Assembly: GCA_016297215.1 (NCBI GenBank)
Contig: JAEDGZ010000014.1
Span: forward strand, 1 to 55,685
Direction: 5' to 3'
Source: Paludibacteraceae bacterium
GTDB lineage: Bacteria > Bacteroidota > Bacteroidia > Bacteroidales > Paludibacteraceae
Length of the DNA stretch: 55,685 nucleotides
Positions 24,777 through 32,207 of this stretch are shown in pieces. Position 1 is the stretch's first letter; each line of letters starts with the position of its first letter. The notes beneath the pieces were generated by a model. The model did not search any database. It was not told the origin of the DNA and saw only the letters and a program-made list of their open reading frames with translations. The position numbers and the translations under genes are program-made.

Positions 24777-25952
24777 ATGTCTCCATCTACACTTGCTATT
24801 CAGACGCCGTACCAACGGCAAGACGCTTGGGGAGCACTCTCCATGCCTGTGTATCATAGTGTCGCCTTCGAGTTCGACGACGCGGCAACGATGAGCGACG
24901 TGTTCTGCGGACGCGTCATCGCGCCCGACTACTCGCGCGTGATTAACCCGACGGTAACCTGCTTGGAGGACAAAGTGAAAGCCCTGACGGGTGCTGCCAA
25001 CGTGATTGCCCTCAACTCGGGCATGGCGGCGATTTCCGCTACGCTCTTTGCCCTCGCGGGTCAGGGGAAGAACATCGTGTGCTCGCGGCACCTCTTCGGC
25101 AACACCTACCAACTCATCGCTGACATGCTGCCGCGCTTCGGCGTGGAAGCACATATCTGCGACCTGACCCAGCCCGCGGAGGTGGAGCAGGCGGTTGACG
25201 AGCAGACGGCGTGTGTGTTCGTGGAGATTATCACCAACCCGCAGTTGGAGGTGGCAGACCTGCGGATGCTCGCCGAGGTGTGCCACCGAAAAGGCACTTG
25301 CCTTGTGGCGGACACGACGATGATTCCCTTCACGCAGTTCTCCGCGCACGCGCTCGGCGTGGACATAGAGGTGGTGTCGTCCACGAAATACCTCTCCGGC
25401 GGGGCGACGTCGCTCGGCGGGCTGGTGATAGACTACGGGACGGTGGCAGAGTTCGGCAAGCGCGTGAAGACGGACATGCTCTATTGCCTCGGAGCGTACA
25501 TGACGCCCCACGCCGCCTACATGCAGACGCTGGGGTTAGAGACGCTCGCCGTGCGCTACCAGCGGCAGGCGGCTTCGGCACTCACCATAGCGCAACGACT
25601 CCACGACGAGGCGCAGGGGGTGAAGGTGAACTACATCGGACTTGCCGACAACCCGTATCATGACCTTGCGGCAGCGCAGTTCGGGCAGACGGCGGGGGCG
25701 ATGATGACCATCGAGTTGGAGAGCCAAGAGGCATGCTTCCGATTTATAAATGGTTTGAAATTGATTAAGCGTGCGACGAACCTGTTCGACAACCGCTCGC
25801 TCGCTATCCACCCCGCCAGCACCATCTTCGGGCCCTTCACGCCCGAACGCCGACGCGAGATGGACGTGAGGGATACTGTGATTCGGTTGTCTATCGGGCT
25901 GGAAGACCCTGAGGATATACTCGCGGATATTCGGCAAGCGGCGGGAAGGTAG
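24777..25952 (+). CDS. Cys/Met-metabolism PLP-dependent lyase/sulfhydrylase (trans-sulfuration family)
   Basis: The 391-residue enzyme is a fold-type I PLP protein of the cystathionine gamma-synthase/methionine gamma-lyase group. The Schiff-base lysine is in SSTKYLSGGATS (usually STKYxxGH), the PLP phosphate loop is LNSGMAAISATLFAL, and the cofactor Asp is in LVADTTMIPF. The C-terminus has RLSIGLEDPEDILADI. Whether it makes cystathionine or homocysteine or degrades methionine cannot be read from these motifs. A second sulfur-related PLP enzyme follows after 99 bp of repeats, which suggests a methionine/cysteine pair. Confidence 0.88.
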   Translation: MSPSTLAIQTPYQRQDAWGALSMPVYHSVAFEFDDAATMSDVFCGRVIAPDYSRVINPTVTCLEDKVKALTGAANVIALNSGMAAISATLFALAGQGKNIVCSRHLFGNTYQLIADMLPRFGVEAHICDLTQPAEVEQAVDEQTACVFVEIITNPQLEVADLRMLAEVCHRKGTCLVADTTMIPFTQFSAHALGVDIEVVSSTKYLSGGATSLGGLVIDYGTVAEFGKRVKTDMLYCLGAYMTPHAAYMQTLGLETLAVRYQRQAASALTIAQRLHDEAQGVKVNYIGLADNPYHDLAAAQFGQTAGAMMTIELESQEACFRFINGLKLIKRATNLFDNRSLAIHPASTIFGPFTPERRREMDVRDTVIRLSIGLEDPEDILADIRQAAGR

Positions 25953-25974
25953 TTTTTTCCCCCTACCCATACCC

Positions 25975-26045
25975 ATAGAAAATCTAGAAGTTCTAGAGAT
26001 TCTAGGAAAAATAGGAATTATAGGATTCATAGAATCTATAGAAAA
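25975..26045. repeat. TCTAGAAGTTCTAG word repeats
   Basis: AAAATCTAGAAGTTCTAGAG, ATTCTAGG, AATTATAGGATTCATAG and AATCTATAG fill the gap up to the next start codon. This is the longest copy of this word family in the window. Confidence 0.85.
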
Positions 26046-26051
26046 AATATT

Positions 26052-27188
26052 ATGCAATTCCTTTTTGATACGCTCATAGACCGGCGCGGTAGCGGTGCGC
26101 TGAAGACCGATGCGCTGCGGGAACGGTTCCCGATGTACCGCAACGAGGACGGCAAAGACGACCTGCTGCCGATGTGGGTCGCCGACATGGACTTCGCTAT
26201 GCCCGATTTCATCCTCGATGCTATCCGCCAACGGTTGGAGCACCCCATCTTGGGCTACACCATTGAGCCTGAGGACTACCGCCCCGCCATCATCGACTGG
26301 GTTCGCTCGCACCACGGCTGGGAGATACAGCCCGAGTGGATTTCGTATATCCCGGGCGTGGTCAAAGGAATAGGCACTGCGCTCAACCTCTTCACTAAGC
26401 CCGGCGACAGCGTGGCAATCATGGAGCCTGTCTATCATATCTTCCGACAAGTGATTGAGGGCAACGGGAGAAAAGTGGTCGGAGGGAAAGAGGGCTCGCC
26501 TGCTGTTTTTCTTCTCTCCAACCCGCACAATCCGATTGGGATATGCTGGTCGCGGGAGTGGTTGCAGGCGTTGGCGCACTACTGCTACGAACATCATATC
26601 CTCGTCATCAGCGACGAGATCCACGCTGACCTTGCGCTCTTCGGGCATAAGCATATCCCCTTCGCCAGCGTGTCGGAGGAGGCGGCGATGAATAGTATCA
26701 CCTTCATGGCACCCACCAAGACCTTCAACATGGCAGGGGTCATCAGTGCCTACAGCATCATCCCCAACCCCGACATCCGCGAACGCTATTACCATTGGCT
26801 CGACACCAACGAACTGAGCGAGCCGAACATCTTTGCGCCCATCGCCACCATTGCCGCCTATCGGAAGGGCGAGGCGTGGCGGCAGCAAATGATAGCCTAT
26901 ATCGAGCAGAACATCCTCTTTGCCGAGCAATACTTAGCGGAGCACCTGCCGCAGGTGAAAGTCGTTCGCCCCGAGGCGTCGTTCCTCGTGTGGCTCGACT
27001 GCAGGGCGTTAGGGCTGTCGCACGAGGCGCTGGTGGATATGTTTGTCAACCGCGCGCGCCTCGCGCTGAACGACGGGGAGATGTTCGGAAAGGGCGGGGA
27101 GGGGTTCATGCGCATGAACGTAGGCTGCCCGCGGGCAGTGCTGCAAGAGGCGCTGGAGAGAATTGGGAAATTAGGAATGAGGAATTAG
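26052..27188 (+). CDS. MalY/PatB-family C-S lyase (cystathionine beta-lyase)
   Basis: This PLP aminotransferase-fold enzyme is expected to release homocysteine, pyruvate and ammonia from cystathionine. Motifs in order are DLLPMWVADMDFAMP (substrate loop, about residues 37-51), SNPHNPIG, ISDEIHADLAL (PLP Asp), and APTKTFNMAG (Schiff-base Lys). Compared with the family, the stretch between the DSVAIMEPVYH box and SNPHNPIG is short (GNGRKVVGGKEGSPAVFLL), by my estimate about 20-25 residues, suggesting a deletion in a surface strand. The last residues (KLGMRN) are encoded by AATTAGGAATGAGG repeat words. Confidence 0.88.
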   Translation: MQFLFDTLIDRRGSGALKTDALRERFPMYRNEDGKDDLLPMWVADMDFAMPDFILDAIRQRLEHPILGYTIEPEDYRPAIIDWVRSHHGWEIQPEWISYIPGVVKGIGTALNLFTKPGDSVAIMEPVYHIFRQVIEGNGRKVVGGKEGSPAVFLLSNPHNPIGICWSREWLQALAHYCYEHHILVISDEIHADLALFGHKHIPFASVSEEAAMNSITFMAPTKTFNMAGVISAYSIIPNPDIRERYYHWLDTNELSEPNIFAPIATIAAYRKGEAWRQQMIAYIEQNILFAEQYLAEHLPQVKVVRPEASFLVWLDCRALGLSHEALVDMFVNRARLALNDGEMFGKGGEGFMRMNVGCPRAVLQEALERIGKLGMRN

Positions 27189-27223
27189 GTGAATAGGGGT
27201 GAGAAGGGCGGAATTTGGATAGT

Positions 27224-27353
27224 GGCAGAATTGGGGAAATCTTAATAATCGTACATTTTTGAGCCTGTCAAGAAGCGCATTAGACCCTTATATGAGCCTT
27301 AACCCTTATGAAACCCCGTGGATGGCAGAAACGTGAAATCTTAATAATCGTAC
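27224..27353 (+). repeat. Pair of 30-bp direct repeats about 100 bp apart
   Basis: GGCAGAA, a 4-6 bp variable part and GAAATCTTAATAATCGTAC occur at 27224-27254 and 27324-27353. They are unlike the word repeats. No gene is seen in 27189-27578; the rest is a GGTGTGGTTTGGTGTGG stretch and the promoter. Confidence 0.75.
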
Positions 27354-27437
27354 TGTTTTGGCGGTGTGGTTTGGTGTGGTATAAGAAGAAGTGAGACGAG
27401 GGCAAGGGGGAATTGTGTATTAAAAACGGGATTTTGC

Positions 27438-27468
27438 TTGTATATGTCAAAAAAAAGCAGTATCTTTG
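27438..27468 (+). promoter_or_regulatory. Bacteroidetes-type promoter of the glycosyltransferase gene
   Basis: TTG (27438-27440) and TATCTTTG (27461-27468) are separated by 20 bp. The spacer and the -7 region are nearly identical to the pyrC promoter (AAAAAAAGCAGTATCTTTGC). Confidence 0.85.
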
Positions 27469-27578
27469 CACGCAAATAATTTTAATTCAGAATTAGGATT
27501 TAGGAATTAGGAGTTTATATGCTCTGAAACGCCATTCGACCGAGATTCTAAATCCTGACTTATACCGGATGATTGTCT

Positions 27579-28535
27579 ATGGATATATCGATTATTGTTC
27601 CCTTATACAACGAGGCGGAGTCGCTGCCGAAACTCTACGAATGGATAGTGCGCGTGATGGAAGAACACGGGTACACGTATGAGATACTGTTTGTGAACGA
27701 CGGTAGTACGGACGAGTCGTGGCAGGTGATAGAGGGGCTTGCTGCCGATGCTCCGGCGGATACGGTGCACGGCATCTCTTTCCGCCGCAACTACGGCAAG
27801 TCAGCCGCCCTCTACTGCGGGTTTCAGGCAGCGCGGGGGGAGGTCGTCATCACGATGGACGCCGACCTGCAAGACTCTCCCGACGAGATACCCGAACTGT
27901 ATCGGATGATTACGGAAGAGGGGTTTGACCTCGTGAGCGGTTGGAAGCAGAAACGCTATGATAACAAACTGACGAAGAACCTGCCGAGCAAACTCTTCAA
28001 CGCCACAGCGCGACGCGTTACGGGTATTCCTCTGCACGATATGAACTGCGGTCTGAAAGCCTATCGGCAGGAGGTAGTGAAGAACATTGAGGTATTCTCG
28101 GAGATGCACCGCTATATCCCCTACCTCGCTAAAAATGCCGGCTTCACGAAGATTGGCGAGAAAGTGGTGCAACACCGCAAGCGTGAGTTCGGTGTGTCGA
28201 AATTCGGGTTAAGCCGCTTCGTGAACGGGTATCTTGACCTGCTCACGCTGTGGTTTCTCAACAAGTTCGGCAAGCAGCCGATGCACTTCTTCGGGCTTAT
28301 TGGCAGCCTGATGTTTTTCATCGGATTGGTGGCGGTGATTGTAGTGGCGGGGATGAAAGTGCACGCGTTGGCGAACGGTATTCCCGCTATGCTGGTGGGC
28401 GTCAACCCGTACTTTCACATCGCTATCCTGATGATGATACTCGGGTGTATGCTGTTTTTGGCAGGTTTCTTAGGGGAACTCATCATCCGCAACTCCGGCG
28501 AACGTAATAACTACCTGATTGGGAAAAGGATATAA
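27579..28535 (+). CDS. Family 2 glycosyltransferase, DPM1/GtrB-like with two C-terminal membrane helices
   Basis: The 318-residue enzyme begins MDISIIVPLYNEAESLP; ATG 27579 is preferred to a TTG six bases earlier. The GT-A core has FVNDGSTDES and the catalytic metal site TMDADLQDSPDEIPEL. Two hydrophobic segments near the C-terminus (about 230-258 and 270-300) anchor it in the inner membrane. The pattern matches polyprenyl-phosphate sugar transferases such as GtrB and dolichyl-P-mannose synthase-like proteins that load a sugar onto undecaprenyl phosphate; the sugar is unknown. Confidence 0.92.
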   Translation: MDISIIVPLYNEAESLPKLYEWIVRVMEEHGYTYEILFVNDGSTDESWQVIEGLAADAPADTVHGISFRRNYGKSAALYCGFQAARGEVVITMDADLQDSPDEIPELYRMITEEGFDLVSGWKQKRYDNKLTKNLPSKLFNATARRVTGIPLHDMNCGLKAYRQEVVKNIEVFSEMHRYIPYLAKNAGFTKIGEKVVQHRKREFGVSKFGLSRFVNGYLDLLTLWFLNKFGKQPMHFFGLIGSLMFFIGLVAVIVVAGMKVHALANGIPAMLVGVNPYFHIAILMMILGCMLFLAGFLGELIIRNSGERNNYLIGKRI

Positions 28536-28540
28536 TATTT

Positions 28541-28699
28541 GCGTGGATGAAGGATAAAGGACACAGGATGAAAGACTTATTACCTTCGTCTATGAATTTT
28601 CAGAGTCAAAACTACTGAGTCCTTAATTTTGTGTCCTTTATCCTTAATCATATAAAACTATTTAGTCTTTTATCTTTCATCCTTTATCCTTCATTCTTC
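28541..28699. repeat. AAGGATAAAGGA / TCCTTTATCCTT inverted word repeat
   Basis: ATGAAGGATAAAGGACACAGG and GATGAAAGACTTATTACC face GTGTCCTTTATCCTTAATC and CTTTCATCCTTTATCCTTC. It fills the gap before the next gene. Confidence 0.85.
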
Positions 28700-29905
28700 A
28701 TGAAGCTTTCGGAGCAAGTAAATACCGTTGAACGAGCGTTGGGGGAACGCATGATTACCCATGCGATGGTGATTGTGCGCCAATGGGCATACGAGTTGGG
28801 GAATGAACTATTCACCAACCGTATAGACCAATTAGAGCAGAACTACCATTATGTGTTCGACTATTTCCTCTCCACCGAAGACCCCGACCGCGATGCCCTG
28901 CTGGATAAGATGACGGGCGAGGCATATCGTCTGACGGATGAGGTGTATGCGGCTCTGCGCTTGCAGCGGGGGCTGTCGCCTGAAATGTACGGGTTCAATC
29001 CGCGTAATCCGCAGAGCGTGATGCACTATTTCAGTTCGTGCGTGCAACTGCAGCCGGGCGACTTGCAGTGGTTGCAGCAGGCGGCGCAATATGAGAGCTC
29101 TGCTTCGATGGCTATTGCAGCCTCAGCAGCATTAGCGCAGAACTTGCGCGAGTGCTTCAACGAAACGGCGGTACTGGCACTCATCGACGTGGCAAACTCG
29201 GATAACGGGCTGGTGGCAGACCAAGCGCTGGCTAATCTCATCCTGCTACTGGCGCATTACGATGTACGCATTGATTTCTTTCCGAACATACAAGATGCGT
29301 TTATGGAGCCTTTGGGAGACGGGGATCATGCTTTCGAGACTCTTTGCGCGCTAATACGCTCCACCAAGATAAGTCTGCGTGATGTGCTGGCTTCGGGGCA
29401 ACTGACCTTCGATGACCTGCCAAGTGCACTGAAAGACCTGCTTGGAAGTACCGGCGACGCACCCGACATTGAGTCTATCGAGTCGTGGATGCCCGCGACG
29501 GAGAATGAGTATATGGCGGGGATCACAGCGATACTGCCCGAGACATGGGTGTATGCAGTCATCGTCGGCGACAACCAAGAGCGCGAGGAGAAAGTGGCGC
29601 TCACCTATCTGACAGTGGGGAAAATGGATATGCTATGGGATAATCTTGACTTGGCAGAAGGATGGTTGACGCAGCGACTCTGCTCCGAACAAGCCGCGCC
29701 TATCGACTATATCAACTACGGACATTGTTGCTTTGTGCGCGGCGACCGCATGATGGCGTATGAGAACTACCGTGAGGCACGCAGCCGATGCAAGACCTCT
29801 AAAGAGTTCTTCTCGCTCTTCCGCCCCGATAGGCATTTCCTTGTGGAGAAAGGTATCCCCGTAGAGCAGATTTACCTGATGGAAGACCAACTGCTGCGGA
29901 AATAA
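28700..29905 (+). CDS. Conserved protein of unknown function with helical repeats
   Basis: I chose ATG 28700 (MKLSEQVNTVERALGERM); codons upstream in frame are repeat DNA. The 401-residue protein is soluble, acidic and largely helical (QWLQQAAQYESSASMAIAAS, VADQALANLILLLAHYDV), with a TPR-like end (PIDYINYGHCCFVRGDRMMA, YENYREARSRC). No signal peptide, catalytic motif or membrane segment is evident. It may be a Bacteroidetes-specific TPR/HEAT-like scaffold. It lies between a glycosyltransferase and the polyamine genes, with no clear link to either. Confidence 0.7.
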   Translation: MKLSEQVNTVERALGERMITHAMVIVRQWAYELGNELFTNRIDQLEQNYHYVFDYFLSTEDPDRDALLDKMTGEAYRLTDEVYAALRLQRGLSPEMYGFNPRNPQSVMHYFSSCVQLQPGDLQWLQQAAQYESSASMAIAASAALAQNLRECFNETAVLALIDVANSDNGLVADQALANLILLLAHYDVRIDFFPNIQDAFMEPLGDGDHAFETLCALIRSTKISLRDVLASGQLTFDDLPSALKDLLGSTGDAPDIESIESWMPATENEYMAGITAILPETWVYAVIVGDNQEREEKVALTYLTVGKMDMLWDNLDLAEGWLTQRLCSEQAAPIDYINYGHCCFVRGDRMMAYENYREARSRCKTSKEFFSLFRPDRHFLVEKGIPVEQIYLMEDQLLRK

Positions 29906-29910
29906 TTTAA

Positions 29911-29949
29911 TACGCAGGTGTTCACCTGCTTAAAGTATCAAGTATCAAG
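29911..29949. repeat. Variant family 1 palindrome and AAGTATC words before speB
   Basis: GCAGGTG-TT-CACCTGC (29914-29929) has perfect 7-bp arms and is followed by AAAGTATCAAGTATCAAGTG. An in-frame GTG at 29918 lies within the palindrome and is not taken as the speB start. Confidence 0.8.
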
Positions 29950-29953
29950 TGCT

Positions 29954-30868
29954 ATGGAAAATTTTGCCGGATTAAGCGGGCATTGGGCAGACGAAAAGAC
30001 CTCGAAGATAGTGGTGTTACCTGTGCCTTATGACAAGACAAGTTCGTGGGTGCACGGTGCGGAGAAGGGACCGGAAGCCTTCTTGGAGGCGAGCGTGCAG
30101 TTGGAGTGGCTGGACACGGAGACGCGAACGGAGGTCTATCGTCAAGGTATCCACACCGCTGCGCCCGTAACGGAAGACCGCACGCCGGCGTTGCTCTGCG
30201 AGGCAGTGGAGGAGCGCATGGGTGCACTATGGGACGCGGGGAAGTTCCCCTGCATAATAGGCGGCAACCACACGGTGTCTATCGGTGCCTGCCGTGCGGC
30301 GGCAAAGCGTTTCGAAGGGCTGACGGTGCTGCAATTAGACGCACACAGCGACCTACGCCCCGAGTACGAAGGTTCGGAGTTGAACCACGCCTGCATCATG
30401 AAAGAGGCGCAGAAAGTGGCGAAGACGGTGCAGGTAGGGATTCGCAGCCAGTGCATAGAAGAGGCGGAGAACGCTGCGAAGAGCACGATTATATGGGCGC
30501 GCGAGATATGGGAAGATGAGACCTTCGGGGAAAGACCGACCTCGGCGAGAGAGAGTTGGGCATGGGAGAAGCGGGTGTATGACGCGCTGACGGAGAACGT
30601 GTATCTGACCATCGACCTCGATGTGTTTGACCCTGCTTATCTGCCCTCTACGGGTACGCCGGAGCCCGGGGGACTGGGCTACTATCAGGTGCTGCACCTG
30701 CTGCGCCCCGTGTTCGAGCGATACAACGTGGTGGGGTTTGATATCGTGGAACTCTGCCCGAGTCCGACCCGCCAAGCCCACGCGTCGCAGTACCTCGCCG
30801 CACGGCTGGCATACCAGTTAATGACATATAAATTCAATTTGAAAATTTGTAAATTTGAAAATTTGTAA
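29954..30868 (+). CDS. speB: Agmatinase / ureohydrolase
   Basis: The arginase-fold manganese enzyme hydrolyses agmatine to putrescine and urea. Metal-binding motifs are GGNHTVSIG (usual GGDHS), LDAHSDLRPEYEG, NHACIM and TIDLDVFDPAYLPSTG, followed by TPEPGGL. I chose ATG 29954, since upstream codons are repeat DNA. The last residues (YKFNLKICKFENL) are encoded by AATTTGAAAATTTGTAAA repeat words and are probably not native. With nspC, speA and the carboxynorspermidine synthase it forms a spermidine pathway. Agmatine as substrate is inferred from the neighbouring speA. Confidence 0.92.
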   Translation: MENFAGLSGHWADEKTSKIVVLPVPYDKTSSWVHGAEKGPEAFLEASVQLEWLDTETRTEVYRQGIHTAAPVTEDRTPALLCEAVEERMGALWDAGKFPCIIGGNHTVSIGACRAAAKRFEGLTVLQLDAHSDLRPEYEGSELNHACIMKEAQKVAKTVQVGIRSQCIEEAENAAKSTIIWAREIWEDETFGERPTSARESWAWEKRVYDALTENVYLTIDLDVFDPAYLPSTGTPEPGGLGYYQVLHLLRPVFERYNVVGFDIVELCPSPTRQAHASQYLAARLAYQLMTYKFNLKICKFENL

Positions 30869-30928
30869 ATTATTACCGCCGCATGGTCATTTTCAGATTT
30901 TCAAATTTACACATTTACAAATTATCAT
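30829..30928. repeat. AATTTGAAAATTTGTAAA inverted word repeat between speB and nspC
   Basis: AATTTGAAAATTTGTAAA repeats face CAGATTTTCAAATTTACACA and TTTACAAATTATC across ACCGCCGCATGGTC. The left half is the coding end of speB. Confidence 0.85.
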
Positions 30929-30929
30929 C

Positions 30930-32201
30930 ATGTTTCCCAATCCTTGCTACATAGTTGAAGAGAGGCTCTTGCGCCGCAACCTCGCGCTAATCAAGCGCGT
31001 GGCGGATGAGACGGGCGTGGAGATAATCTTGGCATTCAAGGCGTTTGCGCTTTGGAAGACGTTTCCTATCTTCCGCGAGTATATTCAGCATACCACGGCT
31101 TCGAGTGTCTATGAGGCGCGGCTGGCATACGAGCAGTTCGGTGCACCCGCGCATACCTACAGCCCCGCCTACACGGAGGAGAACTTCGCGGAGTTCCTTC
31201 GGTATTCGAGCCATATCACGTTCAACAGCCTGAGCCAATGGGAGCGGTTTGGAAGGAGTCAAGAACAAGGAGCACATTCGACATTTATGGTGCGGCATGG
31301 AGACTGCACCTCCTTGAAAGCAGGCGGAGACGCCTGCGCACCCGGACATTCCTCGCTGGTCTCTTTCGGCATTCGTATCAACCCTGAGTATTCGGAGATA
31401 GAGACCTTGCTCTACAATCCTACGGCGCCCGGGTCGCGGTTTGGCGTGTTGGCGGAGCAGTTGGATGCCTATTGCGAAGCGCATGGCGGGAGGTTGCCCG
31501 AGGGATTGGAGGGCTTTCATTGCCATTGTCATTGCGAGGATGATTCCTACACCTTCGAGCGCACGCTGCAACACATAGAGGCAAAGTTCGGCAAGTGGTT
31601 TGGGCAGTTGAAATGGCTCAACCTCGGCGGCGGGCATCTGATGACCCGCAAGGACTACGATGTGGAGCACTTGATAGGTCTGCTCAAAGGGCTGCGCAGT
31701 CGCTATCCGCACCTGAAGATACTGCTTGAACCCGGTAGCGCGTTTGCGTGGCAGACGGGTGTGCTGACGAGCAAGGTGGTGGATATCGTGGAGAACCACG
31801 GCATACGGACCGCCATACTGAATGTGTCGTTTGCCTGCCACATGCCCGACACGCTGGAGATGCCCTATCAGCCGGAGGTGAGGGGAGCAAAGAACCTCTC
31901 TAACTCCCCCTTAAAGGGGGAGAATAATTCCCTCCCTTTAAGGGAGGGACAGGGATGGTCTGTCTATCGCCTCGGGGGCAACAGTTGTCTGTCGGGGGAC
32001 TGGATAGGCGATTGGGTGTTTGACCATGAGTTGCAGATTGGGGAGGAGATAGTTTTTGAGGATATGATTCACTACACCACGGTGAAGACCCACATGTTCA
32101 ACGGCATTGCTCATCCCTCGCTGGGCATACTACACGAAGACGACACGGAGGAAGTGCTCCGCACATTTGATTACGAAGATTACTTGAATAGGATGGACTG
32201 A
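30930..32201 (+). CDS. nspC: Carboxynorspermidine/carboxyspermidine decarboxylase with two repeat insertions
   Basis: This PLP alanine-racemase-fold enzyme decarboxylates carboxyspermidine to spermidine. The Schiff-base lysine is Lys37 (LAFKAFALWK). Other signatures are ASSVYEARLA, FNSLSQWERF, NPTAPGSRFGV, LNLGGGHLMTRKDYD, LEPGSAFAW and RLGGNSCLSGDWIGDW. ATG 30930 follows repeat DNA. Residues about 121-139 come from the 57-bp double hairpin (VRHGDCTSLKAGGDACAPG) and residues about 324-342 from two family 2 palindromes (LSNSPLKGENNSLPLREG), placed just before the conserved RLGGNSC motif. The frame is intact, so the gene is probably functional. speA starts 6 bp later. Confidence 0.93.
   Translation: MFPNPCYIVEERLLRRNLALIKRVADETGVEIILAFKAFALWKTFPIFREYIQHTTASSVYEARLAYEQFGAPAHTYSPAYTEENFAEFLRYSSHITFNSLSQWERFGRSQEQGAHSTFMVRHGDCTSLKAGGDACAPGHSSLVSFGIRINPEYSEIETLLYNPTAPGSRFGVLAEQLDAYCEAHGGRLPEGLEGFHCHCHCEDDSYTFERTLQHIEAKFGKWFGQLKWLNLGGGHLMTRKDYDVEHLIGLLKGLRSRYPHLKILLEPGSAFAWQTGVLTSKVVDIVENHGIRTAILNVSFACHMPDTLEMPYQPEVRGAKNLSNSPLKGENNSLPLREGQGWSVYRLGGNSCLSGDWIGDWVFDHELQIGEEIVFEDMIHYTTVKTHMFNGIAHPSLGILHEDDTEEVLRTFDYEDYLNRMD
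31289..31345 (+). repeat. 57-bp double-hairpin element (family 1A, long form) inside nspC
   Basis: Hairpin 1 is GGTGCGG (31289-31295) with TGCACC; hairpin 2 is GCAGGCG-GAGA-CGCCTGC (31320-31337). Length, orientation and reading frame equal the flippase copy at 8896-8952. Confidence 0.92.
31897..31955. repeat. Two tandem family 2 palindromes inside nspC
   Basis: CTCCCCCTTAAAGGGGGAG (31904-31922) and CCCTCCCTTTAAGGGAGGG (31930-31948) are followed by ACAGGGATGGTC. All are translated. Confidence 0.92.
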
Positions 32202-32207
32202 TTTATC

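Noticed and set aside
31904..31948. Family 2 palindromes in nspC as terminators
   Set aside because: There is no T-run after them and they sit inside an intact reading frame.
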